Origin: Jejubacter sp036620675
GTDB lineage: Bacteria > Pseudomonadota > Gammaproteobacteria > Enterobacterales > Enterobacteriaceae
Reading direction: 5' to 3' (one strand)
Length of the DNA stretch: 64,000 nucleotides
Assembly: GCA_036620675.1 (NCBI GenBank)
Contig: JAZHEE010000006.1
Positions 7,571 to 17,970 of this stretch are shown here, in pieces; positions within the stretch are counted from its first letter, which is position 1, and every line of letters starts with the position of its first letter. Below the pieces are notes generated by a model, which saw nothing but the letters and a program-made list of their open reading frames with translations, did no database searches and was not told the DNA's origin. The position numbers were made by a program, and so were the translations under genes.

Positions 7571-9139
7571 TTATCGTGCCGGCTGAGAAGCAGCGCTGGA
7601 CTGTTCAAAGTGGTAGCGCCCGGTTTTCAGGCTACTTGGCCCAAGACGCGCGAATTTGAACATCAGGAACAGTTCAGCCACCAGGAACAGCGTGTAGAGG
7701 CCGCAGATCAGCACCATGGAGAAGATCAGGTCGCCCGCGCTCAGGGTAGAGTGAGCCACCGCCGTCGGCAGAACCTCACCAATCGCCCAGGGTTGACGAC
7801 CGTATTCCGCAACAAACCAGCCTGCTTCTACCGCAATCCACGGCAGCGGCAGTCCATAAAATGCTGCGCGCAGCACCCATTTCTTCTCGCCCACGCGGTT
7901 ACGCAGCACCGTCCAGAACGAGGCGGCGATGATAATCAGCAGCAGGAAGCCACAGGCCACCATGATACGGAAGGCGAAATAGAGCGGCAGTACGCTGGGA
8001 ATAGAGTCTTTGGTCGCCATCTGGATCTGCTCTTCCGTCGCATCGCTGACGTTATCGGTATAGCGTTTCAGCAACAGGCCATAGCCCAGATCGTTTTTCA
8101 CGGCGTTAAAGCGATCGCGCACGCTCTGATCGGTAGCGCCAGCACGCAGCTCTTCCAGCAGTTTGTATGCAGTCATCCCATTACGAATACGGCCTTCGTG
8201 CTGTTCCATCAGCTCCTTCAGGCCGGTAACCTGCTTATCCACGGAGCGGGTCGCAATAAGCCCCAGCGCGTAAGGAATCTGAATCTGGAAGTGGTTCTCC
8301 TGTTTTTCCTGGTCAGGAATGCCGAACAGCGTGAAAGATGCGGGTGCCGGCTGGGTTTCCCACTCGGCTTCGATAGCGGCCAGTTTGGTCTTCTGCACGT
8401 CACCCATTTCGTAACCAGATTCATCGCCCAGTACGATAACCGACAGTACCGCAGCCATACCGAAGCTGGCGGCAATGGCGAAGGAGCGTTTGGCGAAAGC
8501 GAAGTCGCGGCCTTTCAGCATGTACCAGGCGCTGATGGCCAGGATGAACATCGCGCCGGTCACATAGCCGGATGCCACGGTGTGAACGAATTTCACCTGA
8601 GCTACCGGGTTCAGCACCAGCTCGGAGAAGCTGACCATCTCCATGCGCATGGTTTCAAAGTTGAAGTCAGAAGCGATGGGGTTCTGCATCCAGCCGTTAG
8701 CCACCAGGATCCAGAGAGCGGAAAGGTTGGAGCCCAGCGCCACCAGCCAGGTCACCGCCATGTGCTGTACCTTGCCCAGGCGATCCCACCCGAAGAAGAA
8801 CAGCCCTACGAAGGTGGACTCAAGGAAGAAGGCCATCAGACCTTCGATTGCCAGCGGAGCGCCAAAGATGTCGCCCACATAGTGAGAGTAGTAGGACCAG
8901 TTGGTTCCGAACTGGAACTCCATGGTCAGGCCGGTTGCGACCCCCAGAGCGAAGTTAATGCCGAATAACTTGCCCCAGAATTTGGTCATATCTTTATAGA
9001 TTTGTTTGCCGGTCAGCACGTAGACCGTTTCCATGATGGCCAGCAGGAACGCCATACCCAGCGTCAGCGGCACAAACAGGAAGTGGTACATCGCGGTCAA
9101 GGCAAACTGTAAGCGCGACAGTTCGACTATATCAAACAT
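7571..9139 (-). CDS. cydA: Cytochrome bd-I ubiquinol oxidase subunit I
   Basis: CydA carries haems b558, b595 and d and oxidises ubiquinol on the periplasmic side. It has 522 residues, as in E. coli. The haem ligand His near residue 19 lies in LQFALTAMYHFLF. The GRQPW motif, typical of the family, is at about 391. The long Q-loop (about 250-380) marks the L-type bd oxidase. The start at MFDIVELSRLQ is backed by an AAGGAG site; an upstream in-frame ATG adds 21 non-conserved residues and was rejected. It is the first gene of the operon cydA-cydB-cydX-ybgE. Confidence 0.98.
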   Translation of the reverse strand: MFDIVELSRLQFALTAMYHFLFVPLTLGMAFLLAIMETVYVLTGKQIYKDMTKFWGKLFGINFALGVATGLTMEFQFGTNWSYYSHYVGDIFGAPLAIEGLMAFFLESTFVGLFFFGWDRLGKVQHMAVTWLVALGSNLSALWILVANGWMQNPIASDFNFETMRMEMVSFSELVLNPVAQVKFVHTVASGYVTGAMFILAISAWYMLKGRDFAFAKRSFAIAASFGMAAVLSVIVLGDESGYEMGDVQKTKLAAIEAEWETQPAPASFTLFGIPDQEKQENHFQIQIPYALGLIATRSVDKQVTGLKELMEQHEGRIRNGMTAYKLLEELRAGATDQSVRDRFNAVKNDLGYGLLLKRYTDNVSDATEEQIQMATKDSIPSVLPLYFAFRIMVACGFLLLIIIAASFWTVLRNRVGEKKWVLRAAFYGLPLPWIAVEAGWFVAEYGRQPWAIGEVLPTAVAHSTLSAGDLIFSMVLICGLYTLFLVAELFLMFKFARLGPSSLKTGRYHFEQSSAASQPAR

Positions 9140-9868
9140 CTTGACTCCTTGCTCTTCGCATGAAGACTCCGAACGCAGCACACCGGATCGCCGGTACGCC
9201 ACAACGCATGCCCCAATGGAAATACATTCGCTCCCTAACCCAAGGCGTCATCCATAGAGAAAGGATAAGCGCCTGGAGAAAGTTTACAAATAGGTTAAAA
9301 AAAATACCAAATAGATCCGCAATATATTACGCCGCAAAAACCTTACAATAAATAGGTTTTTGCTGGTGGAAATTTGCATTTCTCGACGGTGATCAATATA
9401 TAGCGAATTTAATCGTTGAGAGCCAGTTTGATCTGGCGCAAATACGACGTTTTTTTACGCCTTTGCAACGCCTTGTGTATTGATTTAGCGCAAATTATTT
9501 CGCCACTGTTAACTCAAAACACACTTTTAATCAACGCAGTAAATTGCGTGTTAAATTTATGTTTTATGGCATGCCGTTTCGCTTGCAAAAAAATAACAGC
9601 GTGCCGCACGTTATGGATTTATTTAACCTGAAGTGCGAATTCACCTGTTAGCCCGTATTGGCGAGAATTGTAGAGAGCATCACAGTCATTTTTCCTGTTA
9701 CTGCTCCTGACGTTGATTTACAACAACATCATTACTTTTTGCCCCAACTTTCAACAACAATCCATTTTCAAAAAACGGGTTATCCCCTCCCCTGCCGCCA
9801 TATCGCCAGCCTGCGGCCATAAAAAAGGTTCACCGCGCTTTAGCGTGGAATGGTTGAAGACGGGAAGC
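9140..9868 (-). promoter_or_regulatory. cydA upstream control region
   Basis: About 730 bp of A+T-rich DNA without a credible gene. Known biology: enteric cydA has several promoters controlled by ArcA and Fnr in this region. One candidate Fnr-like site is visible at 9480-9493 (TTGAT, TTAG, CGCAA), with the second half imperfect. Several TTAAC/GTTAA words (for example near 9509 and 9550) could belong to ArcA sites. No promoter could be fixed by eye. Confidence 0.5.
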
Positions 9869-10405
9869 TAAAAAGCTGCAGAATATAATGATGCGGCGGG
9901 TGTTTCGTTCACTGCCGGGAAACTTTCTCTCCCTTCAGGGTGTACGTTCCGGAGTGAGGGTGACAGACGGCTCCGGCGCCCGGTTTCAGAATAAAAGCGG
10001 CAGAATATGATGATGCGGTGGGTGTTCCGTTCACTGCCGGGAAACTTTCTCTCCCTTCAGGGTGTACGTTCCGGGGTGAGGGTGACAGGCGGCTCCGGCA
10101 CCCGGTTTCAGAACAAAAGCGGCAGAATATGATGATGCGGTGGGTTGTTCCGTTCATTGCCGGGAAACTTTCTCTCCCTTCAGGGTGTACGTTCCGGGGT
10201 GAGGGTGACAGACAGCTCCGGCGCCCGGTTTCAGAATAAAAGCGGCAGAATATGATGATGCGGTGGGTGTTCCGTTCACTGCCGGGAAACTTTCTCTCCC
10301 TTCAGGGTGTACGTTCCGGGGTGAGGGTGACAGACAGCTCCGGCGCCCGGTTTCAGAATAAAAGCGGCAGAATATGACGATGCGGTGGGCAGTTCCGTTC
10401 ACTTT
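9869..10405. repeat. Tandem array of a 122-bp unit, four full copies plus partial ends
   Basis: Units begin at 9892, 10014, 10136 and 10259 (lengths 122, 122, 123 and 122). Each starts TGCGGTGGGTGTTCCGTTCA or a near variant. A partial tail precedes (from 9869) and a 24-bp partial head follows (from 10381). Copies differ at only a few positions, for example GGGTT against GGGT at 10144 and GACAGACAG against GACAGACGG. The period is not a multiple of 3, and open frames crossing it change phase, so it is not coding. A lone fragment of the unit recurs at 11381-11404. I do not recognise the family. Confidence 0.9.
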
Positions 10406-11575
10406 GCGTGATTGCTTCTCTGTTAATCCACCGCGGGTGAACGGGCCAGGGGGGCTCAGTCGCCGCTCCCCTGGCGACCCGGGCTCCCCGGCGGTAAAAA
10501 ACGCCGCTGACGCGGGCCCCTACGCTAATTCCCGACGGGTTTAACCGGGACGAGCGTGAGCCGGCGTCCCTGCCGGCCACGCCCTGGGCCGACATCCCTG
10601 TCGCCCCCCCTGACCCGTCGTGAACGCTACGGCGTTTTTTAAGCCGGGTGGCTACACCCTCGTCGCTTCAGACAGGTTGCTCAAAAGCGACCAGCACCTT
10701 TCTTTGCTGTCAATCAGGGCAGAAGGTGACAGGCGATGACACTCTCCGGCCTGAAAATCGCCGGAGTATTCACGGCGGCCAGGGTCAGCCCGACAGGACG
10801 TCGGGCTGAGGGTGTGCGGCACACGGAGGTGCCGTCACGCCCGACCCGTCGGCTGGCGGGAATACGCAGGACAAAATTGCCGGGAGCCGTTTTGAACAAC
10901 GCCGCAGGCGTTGGCCCCGGAGGGGCGAGGCCCAGGGACGGGCCGAGTAAACCCGAAGGGCGATTTTCACGCCGGGAGGCTACACCCTCGTCGCTTCAGA
11001 CAAGGTGCTCAAATACAACTAACAATACCTTTACGGATAAATCCGGGCAGAAGGTTAAAGGCGGTGACACTCCCCGGCCTGAAAATTGCCGGGAGCCATT
11101 TTGAACAACGCCGCAGACGTTGGCCCCGGAGGGGCGAGGCCCAGGGACGGGCCGGGTAATCCCGAAGAGCGATTTTCACACTGGAAAGCCGGGTTGTCAG
11201 GGGCGGCATTTGAGCCCCTGACCCGTTCACCGGTTCCGCAACCGACATATAAAAGTAACCTTAAGGTGAACGGAACCAGCGCGACATATTCTTCCAGAAC
11301 ACGACATGCCACAAAAATAGTGCAACCGGAATGACCACGAACTACAACTGCCGCCCCGGCCTGCATCTGAAAGGCCACCCGGCAAAATATGATGATGCGG
11401 CGGGCTGTCTCGTCAGGATGGCGATTGAGCCCGACAGAATAGTGATTTAGCCGGAGTAAACGCGATATCCCGAATTCACGGGCGGTCAACATCGCTTCCC
11501 TCAACGCAATATACTCAGCCCAAGGTGTGCCACTCCCCGGTTGGCTCCGGCTTCACGAGAATCCGCGATGAACCA
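10406..11575. other. GC-rich non-coding stretch with duplicated blocks
   Basis: No open frame here has homology-like character or a ribosome-binding site, and none matches a gene I know. The sequence is built of repeated blocks (see the 10643-11180 entry), short inverted repeats such as CCGGCCTGAAAATCGCCGG, and a stray piece of the 122-bp array at 11381-11404. E. coli carries mngR-mngA-mngB between cydA and sucD; no trace of them was seen. Confidence 0.6.
10643..11180. repeat. Dispersed GC-rich repeat family, two interleaved copies
   Basis: Three blocks occur twice. Block 1 (GGCTACACCCTCGTCGCTTC and flanks) is at 10643-10682 and 10971-11010. Block 2 (GGGCAGAAGGT through CCGGCCTGAAAAT) is at 10717-10767 and 11044-11093. 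Block 3 (ATTGCCGGGAGCC through GACGGGCCG and CGATTTTCAC, about 97 bp) is at 10873-10970 and 11084-11179. Copy one has about 105 bp extra between blocks 2 and 3. Copies are roughly 90 percent alike by eye. It could be a miniature mobile or REP-like element; the family was not recognised. Confidence 0.75.
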
Positions 11576-11600
11576 TAAAAAAGGCCACCCTAAGGTGGCC
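11576..11600 (-). terminator. Rho-independent terminator of sdhCDAB-sucABCD
   Basis: On the minus strand a perfect palindrome, GGCCACCTTAGGGTGGCC (11583-11600), is followed by TTTTTT (11577-11582). It lies 35 bp after the sucD stop. Confidence 0.9.
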
Positions 11601-11635
11601 AACCATGTCGAAGGATATCTTATTAGTTGTATAGA
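11577..11635 (-). ncRNA. sdhX: Probable SdhX (RybD) small RNA in the sucD 3' UTR
   Basis: In E. coli the 3' UTR of sdhCDAB-sucABCD is processed by RNase E into the Hfq-binding sRNA SdhX, which tunes acetate metabolism through ackA. Here the interval between the sucD stop and the terminator is about 60 nt. It contains an unstructured AACTAATAAGATATCC-type stretch followed by a strong terminator hairpin with a U-run, the architecture expected of such an sRNA. Assignment rests on position and shape; I could not align it to the E. coli sequence. Confidence 0.5.
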
Positions 11636-12507
11636 TTACTGCGGTAGCACGGTTTTCAGCGCTTCGCCGATGTCCGCCAGGCTGCGTACGGTCTTCACGC
11701 CTGCGGCTTCCAGCGCGGCAAATTTCTCATCGGCGGTACCTTTACCACCGGCGATGATCGCGCCAGCGTGGCCCATACGCTTGCCTTTCGGCGCGGTCAC
11801 GCCGGCAATGTAAGCCACGACCGGCTTGGTGACGTTCTGCTTGATATAAGCAGCCGCTTCTTCTTCCGCGCTGCCGCCGATTTCGCCGATCATCACAATC
11901 GCTTCGGTCTGCGGATCTTCCTGGAACATCTTCAGGATATCGATAAAGCTGGAACCCGGAATCGGGTCGCCGCCAATACCCACACAGGTAGACTGACCAA
12001 AGCCGTAGTCGGTGGTCTGCTTAACGGCTTCATAGGTCAGTGTGCCGGAACGGGAAACAATGCCCACCTTGCCTGGCTTATGAATGTGGCCCGGCTGGAT
12101 GCCAATCTTGCACTCTCCCGGTGTGATAACGCCGGGGCAGTTCGGGCCGATCATCCTTACGCCTGCCTCATCCAGTTTCACCTTCACGGTCAGCATATCC
12201 AGGGTCGGGATACCTTCGGTAATGGTAATGATGAGCTTAATGCCCGCATCAATAGCTTCCAGAATGGAGTCTTTGCAGAACGGTGCAGGTACGTAGATGA
12301 CGGACGCGGTGGCGCCAGTCTGCTCTACCGCTTCGCGCACGGTGTTAAATACCGGCAGGCCCAGGTGGGTGGTGCCGCCTTTGCCCGGCGTTACGCCGCC
12401 GACCATTTGAGTACCGTATGCGATAGCCTGTTCGGAGTGGAAGGTTCCCTGACTGCCGGTGAAGCCCTGGCAGATCACTTTGGTGTTTTTATCGATCAAA
12501 ATGGACA

Positions 12508-12508
<1 letters not shown>
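11636..12508 (-). CDS. sucD: Succinyl-CoA synthetase, alpha subunit (ADP-forming)
   Basis: SucD carries the phosphorylated histidine and the CoA site of the TCA enzyme that converts succinyl-CoA to succinate with ATP formation. It has 290 residues. The N-terminal CoA-binding Rossmann domain has GFTGSQGTFH; the active histidine lies in KRMGHAGAIIAGGKG (about residue 247). The start overlaps the sucC stop by one base (TAATG), so the longer in-frame start inside sucC was rejected. Partner SucC is immediately upstream. Confidence 0.98.
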
Positions 12509-13674
<1,166 letters not shown>

Positions 13675-13724
13675 GTGTTCTATCCATTAAGGCTAGGGAG
13701 CATTAGCGCTCGGGGTACTGAATA

Positions 13725-13744
13725 CCGCCCCGCACGCGGGGCGG
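13725..13744 (-). repeat. GC-rich hairpin between sucB and sucC
   Basis: A perfect 9-bp inverted repeat (CCGCCCCGC, 2-nt spacer, GCGGGGCGG) lies 13 bp after the sucB stop. There is no U-run, so it is probably an mRNA-stabilising or processing hairpin rather than a terminator. Confidence 0.7.
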
Positions 13745-13757
13745 ACTGTTACGGTTC

Positions 13758-14975
13758 TTATACGTCCAGCAGCAGACGCGTCGGATCTTCCAGCATCTCT
13801 TTAATCGCGACCAGGAAGCCTACCGATTCGCGGCCGTCGATCTGACGGTGATCGTAGGAAAGCGCCAGATACATCATCGGCAGAATCTCAACCTGACCAT
13901 TCACCGCCATCGGACGCTCTTTAATGGCGTGCATGCCCAGAATCGCGCTCTGAGGTGGGTTGATGATCGGCGTGGACATCAGGGAGCCGAAGACCCCGCC
14001 GTTGGTGATAGTAAAGTTACCACCGGTCAGTTCATCAACGGTCAGTTTGCCGTCACGGCCTTTCACCGCCAGCTCTTTAATACGTTTTTCAATATCGGCC
14101 ATACCCAACAGATCGACATCTTTCAGTACCGGCGTGACCAGGCCGCGCGGCGTGGAAACGGCGATGCTGACATCGAAGTAGTTGTGGTAAACCACATCTT
14201 CGCCGTCGATAGAGGCGTTAACTTCCGGGTAACGCTTCAGCGCTTCCACCACCGCTTTGATATAGAAGGACATAAAGCCCAGGCGCACGCCGTGACGCTT
14301 CTCGAAGGCTTCGCCGTACTGCTTACGCAGCGTCATGATCGGCTTCATGTTCACTTCGTTGAAGGTGGTCAGCATCGCGGTGGAGTTTTTCGCCTCCAGC
14401 AGACGCTCGGCCACGCGCTTACGCAGGCGGGTCATCGGCACGCGTTTTTCGGAGCGGTTGCCCAGCTGCGGCTGCGCGGCAGGCTGCTGCTCGGCGGCTG
14501 CTTTACCGCCACCGGACTGCTGCGCCAGGTGCTTCTCGACATCTTCTTTGGTCAGACGGCCGCCTACGCCAGTGCCTTTAACAGCCGCAGCGTCGAGGTT
14601 ATGTTCCGCCAGCAGGCGGCGTACCGCCGGGCTGAGGGCGTCGTTGTTCTGCTCTTCCAGTGACGCGGAGTGGCGCTGGGCTGGCGTGGAGTCTTTAGCG
14701 TCAGCTTTGGCGCTGCTCTCTTTTCCACCGCTGTCGCCTTCACGCAAGCGTCCCAGCGCCTGGCGAGAGGTCACGGTCGCCCCCTCTTCTTCCAGAATCG
14801 CTTCCAGCACCCCGTCGGAAACCGCAGGAACCTCCAGCACGACTTTATCGGTTTCAATCTCTACCAGCACTTCATCACGGCTTACCGCATCCCCCGGCTG
14901 CTTGTGCCAGGTCGCCACGGTGGCGTCGGCAACGGACTCAGGAAGATCGGGAACAAGAATATCTACGCTACTCAT
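13758..14975 (-). CDS. sucB: Dihydrolipoyllysine succinyltransferase (E2 of 2-oxoglutarate dehydrogenase)
   Basis: SucB forms the 24-meric core and transfers succinyl from lipoamide to CoA. It has 405 residues. One lipoyl domain carries the lipoylated Lys44 (EIETDKVVLE). An Ala/Pro/Ser-rich linker follows, then an E3/E1-binding domain (SPAVRRLLAEHNLDAAAVKG, about 115-150), then the catalytic domain with the active-site histidine in SYDHRQIDGR (about 376). It lies 16 bp after sucA. Confidence 0.98.
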   Translation of the reverse strand: MSSVDILVPDLPESVADATVATWHKQPGDAVSRDEVLVEIETDKVVLEVPAVSDGVLEAILEEEGATVTSRQALGRLREGDSGGKESSAKADAKDSTPAQRHSASLEEQNNDALSPAVRRLLAEHNLDAAAVKGTGVGGRLTKEDVEKHLAQQSGGGKAAAEQQPAAQPQLGNRSEKRVPMTRLRKRVAERLLEAKNSTAMLTTFNEVNMKPIMTLRKQYGEAFEKRHGVRLGFMSFYIKAVVEALKRYPEVNASIDGEDVVYHNYFDVSIAVSTPRGLVTPVLKDVDLLGMADIEKRIKELAVKGRDGKLTVDELTGGNFTITNGGVFGSLMSTPIINPPQSAILGMHAIKERPMAVNGQVEILPMMYLALSYDHRQIDGRESVGFLVAIKEMLEDPTRLLLDV

Positions 14976-14991
14976 TATTTATCCTTTGATA

Positions 14992-17808
14992 TTAATCGAC
15001 GTTCAGCGCGTCGTTGACCAGATCCTGTTGTTGTTTCTGGTGAACAGACATATATCCAACCGCAGGCGATGCCGATGCGGGGCGGCCTGCATAACGCAGC
15101 GTGGCCTGTGACGGAATTGCTTCACGGAAGTGGTGTTGGCTACAGTACCAGGCCCCCTGGTTAAGCGGCTCTTCCTGGCACCAGACAAAATCGCGCACGT
15201 GGGCGAACGGCTTCAGTACCTCTTGCACCACCTGATGCGGGAACGGGTACAGCTGTTCGATGCGCACGATGGCAACATCTTTCTGATCGTTCTTACGGCG
15301 CTGCTCCAGCAGGTCGTAGTAAACCTTACCGGAACAGAACACGACGCGCTTAACGGCCTTCGGATTCAGCTCGTCGATTTCGCCGATAGCAGGCTGGAAG
15401 CTGCCGTTCGCCAGCTCATCGAGGCTCGAAATGGCCAGCGGATGGCGCAGCAGCGACTTGGGCGACATGACCACCAGCGGGCGGCGCATACCGCGCAGCG
15501 CCTGGCGACGCAGCATATGGTAGACCTGAGCCGGGGTGGAAGGTACGCAGACCTGCATATTCTGTTCGGCGCAAAGCTGCAGATAGCGCTCCAGACGGGC
15601 GGAGGAGTGCTCCGGCCCCTGGCCTTCGTAGCCATGGGGCAGCAACATCACCAGACCGCACATCCGGCCCCACTTCTGTTCGCCGGAACTGATGAACTGG
15701 TCGATAACCACCTGGGCTCCATTGGCGAAGTCGCCGAACTGGGCTTCCCAGATGGTCAGGGTGCGCGGCTCCGCGGTGGCATAGCCGTATTCAAAGGCCA
15801 GCACCGCTTCTTCCGACAGTACCGAATCCCATACCTTAAAGTCGCCCTGCCCGTTGTGAACGTGGGCCAGCGGCGTCCAGGTGGAGCCATTGGTCTGATT
15901 ATGAATCACCGCGTGGCGGTGGAAGAAGGTGCCGCGGCCGGAGTCTTCGCCGGAAATACGTACCGGAATACCTTCGTCCACCAGGGTGGCGTAGGCCAGA
16001 TTTTCCGCCGCGCCCCAGTCGAACGGTTTATCGCCGTTAGCCATGCTCTGGCGGTCATTGTAGATCTTCGCAACCCGCGACTGCATGGTGATGGTGTCCG
16101 GCACGCTGCTGATGCGCTTCGCCAGTTCCTGCAGACGCTTCATCTCGACCTTGCTCGGGTAGTTCTCATCCCATTCATGGTTGAGGTACGGCGACCAGGT
16201 AAAGGAGTGCATATTCATCGGACGCCACTCGTCCACCACGCATTCGCCGGCATCCAGCTTATCGCGATAGACGTTGACCATCTCGGTGGCGTCTTCCAGA
16301 GTGGCAACCTTTTGCTGTTCCAGACGATCGGCGTAGATCTTACGCGGCGTCGGGTGCTTTTTGATCTTCTGGTACATCAGCGGCTGGGTTGCGCTCGGCT
16401 CGTCGGCTTCGTTATGGCCGTGACGGCGATAGCACACCAGGTCGATAAAGACATCGCGCTTGAAGGTATTACGGAAGTCCAGCGCCAGGCGCGTGACGAA
16501 GGCGACCGCTTCGGGATCGTCGGCGTTAACGTGGAAAATAGGCGCCTGAACCATCTTACCGATGTCGGTGCAGTACGGCGTAGAGCGCGCATCTTCGGGA
16601 TTCGAGGTGGTGAAGCCCACCTGGTTGTTAATCACGATGCGTACCGTACCGCCCACTTCATAACCGCGAGCCTTGGACATGTTCAGGGTTTCCTGAACCA
16701 CGCCCTGGCCGGTGACGGCCGCATCGCCGTGGATGGTAATCGGCAGCACCTGATTGATGCCCGGCTTATCAAGGCGATCCAGACGCGCACGCACCGAGCC
16801 CATTACTACCGGGCTGACGATTTCCAGGTGCGAAGGGTTAAAGGCCAGCGCCAGGTGAACCAGGCCGCCTTCGGTCTCGACGTCGGAAGAGAAGCCCATA
16901 TGGTACTTCACGTCACCGGTGCCAAGATGCTCTTTGTGCTTGCCGGCGAACTCGTCGAACAGATCCTGAGGTTTTTTCCCCAGCACGTTAATCAGCACAT
17001 TAAGACGTCCGCGGTGCGCCATACCCAACACCACTTCGCGGGTACCGCTCTTGCCTGCGTGACGCACCATATCTTTCAGCATCGGCACCAGGGCGTCACC
17101 GCCTTCCAGCGAGAAGCGTTTAGCCCCCGGGAATTTGGCGCCAAGATAGCGCTCAAGGCCTTCAGCCGCGGTCAGTTCGCTCAGGAAACGTTTCTTTTCT
17201 TCGCTGCTGAAGTTTGGTTGACCAACCACCGATTCGATCCGCTGCTGAATCCAGCGCTTCTCTTCGGTGTTGGTGATATGCATGTACTCCGCACCGATAG
17301 AGCCGCAGTAGGTCTGCTTCAGGGCTTCTATCAGTTCACCGAGCTTCATGGTCTCTTTGCCGATGGCAAAGGAGCCTACGTTAAAGCTTTCCTGGAAATC
17401 GGCGTCCGTGAGGTTGTGGAAAGCGGGGTCCAGATCCGGCACTTTTTCCTGCTTCCACAGGCCGAGCGGGTCAAGATTCGCCTGCTGATGACCGCGAAAA
17501 CGATATGCGTTGATCAGCTGAAGAACCTTCACCTGCCTGGCGCCGGTATCGGGATCGGCTATGGAAGAGGATGAAGAGGTATAACGTGAGGCATCCTTCG
17601 CCAGACGACGGAAATAATCACGTGTTTTTGAATGAAATTGATCCGGTTTGGTTCCGCTGCCGGGGAGCTGCTGGAACATGGCACGCCAGGCGGCGTCCAC
17701 TGAGTCAGGATCGGTTAAGTAGTCTTCATAGAGTTGCTCTATGTAGGACTGATTTGCGCCCGCCAGCCAGGAGGAGTCCAGCCAGGGCTTCATCGCGCCT
17801 TTCTGCAT
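14992..17808 (-). CDS. sucA: 2-oxoglutarate dehydrogenase E1 component (thiamine diphosphate-dependent)
   Basis: SucA decarboxylates 2-oxoglutarate and passes succinyl to SucB. At 938 residues it is 5 longer than E. coli SucA; extra serines occur near residue 78 (YTSSSSSIADPDTG). The N-terminal helix (MKPWLDSSWLAGANQSYIEQ) binds the E2 core. The ThDP site includes LGMAHRGRLNVL and GDAAVTGQG, and a C-terminal transketolase-like domain follows (LTIWEAQFGDFANGAQ). It is 190 bp after sdhB in the same long operon, where E. coli also has an internal promoter. Confidence 0.98.
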   Translation of the reverse strand: MQKGAMKPWLDSSWLAGANQSYIEQLYEDYLTDPDSVDAAWRAMFQQLPGSGTKPDQFHSKTRDYFRRLAKDASRYTSSSSSIADPDTGARQVKVLQLINAYRFRGHQQANLDPLGLWKQEKVPDLDPAFHNLTDADFQESFNVGSFAIGKETMKLGELIEALKQTYCGSIGAEYMHITNTEEKRWIQQRIESVVGQPNFSSEEKKRFLSELTAAEGLERYLGAKFPGAKRFSLEGGDALVPMLKDMVRHAGKSGTREVVLGMAHRGRLNVLINVLGKKPQDLFDEFAGKHKEHLGTGDVKYHMGFSSDVETEGGLVHLALAFNPSHLEIVSPVVMGSVRARLDRLDKPGINQVLPITIHGDAAVTGQGVVQETLNMSKARGYEVGGTVRIVINNQVGFTTSNPEDARSTPYCTDIGKMVQAPIFHVNADDPEAVAFVTRLALDFRNTFKRDVFIDLVCYRRHGHNEADEPSATQPLMYQKIKKHPTPRKIYADRLEQQKVATLEDATEMVNVYRDKLDAGECVVDEWRPMNMHSFTWSPYLNHEWDENYPSKVEMKRLQELAKRISSVPDTITMQSRVAKIYNDRQSMANGDKPFDWGAAENLAYATLVDEGIPVRISGEDSGRGTFFHRHAVIHNQTNGSTWTPLAHVHNGQGDFKVWDSVLSEEAVLAFEYGYATAEPRTLTIWEAQFGDFANGAQVVIDQFISSGEQKWGRMCGLVMLLPHGYEGQGPEHSSARLERYLQLCAEQNMQVCVPSTPAQVYHMLRRQALRGMRRPLVVMSPKSLLRHPLAISSLDELANGSFQPAIGEIDELNPKAVKRVVFCSGKVYYDLLEQRRKNDQKDVAIVRIEQLYPFPHQVVQEVLKPFAHVRDFVWCQEEPLNQGAWYCSQHHFREAIPSQATLRYAGRPASASPAVGYMSVHQKQQQDLVNDALNVD

Positions 17809-17921
17809 CGTGATCCCTTAAGCAATATTTTGCTTATTTCGCCGTGGATAACTACTACGCGCACTTTCACACGCGTGACCCGCGATCCCTCTCTGCGAGC
17901 TTAAAACATGGCCCGCGAAGG

Positions 17922-17960
17922 AACCTTTAAAAACTGCCTGAATGGCAGTTTTTAAAGGTT
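17922..17960 (-). repeat. Long perfect stem-loop between sdhB and sucA
   Basis: An uninterrupted 17-bp inverted repeat (arms 17922-17938 and 17944-17960, loop of 5) begins 39 bp after the sdhB stop. On the sense strand the distal arm contains TTTTTAAAGG, so U's are inside the stem and it is not a standard terminator. It may act as an RNase processing or partial attenuation site separating sdh and suc expression. Confidence 0.75.
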
Positions 17961-17970
17961 TCCTGAACTA

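Noticed and set aside
9820..9855. Possible terminator (TTCCACGC...GCGCGGTGAA then T-run, minus strand)
   Set aside because: The stem has internal mismatches and there is no gene upstream to end, so support is too thin.
9909..10402. Two 82-residue open frames of similar sequence on the minus strand within the repeat array
   Set aside because: They are produced by reading through the 122-bp repeat. The period shifts phase, there is no ribosome-binding site, and composition is that of the repeat.
9869..10405. Possible CRISPR array
   Set aside because: The units are 122 bp of near-identical sequence without unique spacers, and no cas genes are near.
10353..11504. Several open frames of 60-149 codons in the cydA-sucD gap
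   Set aside because: They overlap each other on both strands, run through repeat blocks, lack start signals and have Arg/Pro/Gly-rich composition typical of GC-rich non-coding DNA.
15130..17574. Long plus-strand open frame of 814 codons opposite sucA
   Set aside because: It is a shadow of the GC-rich sucA codon pattern. The minus-strand gene is certain and the antisense translation resembles nothing.
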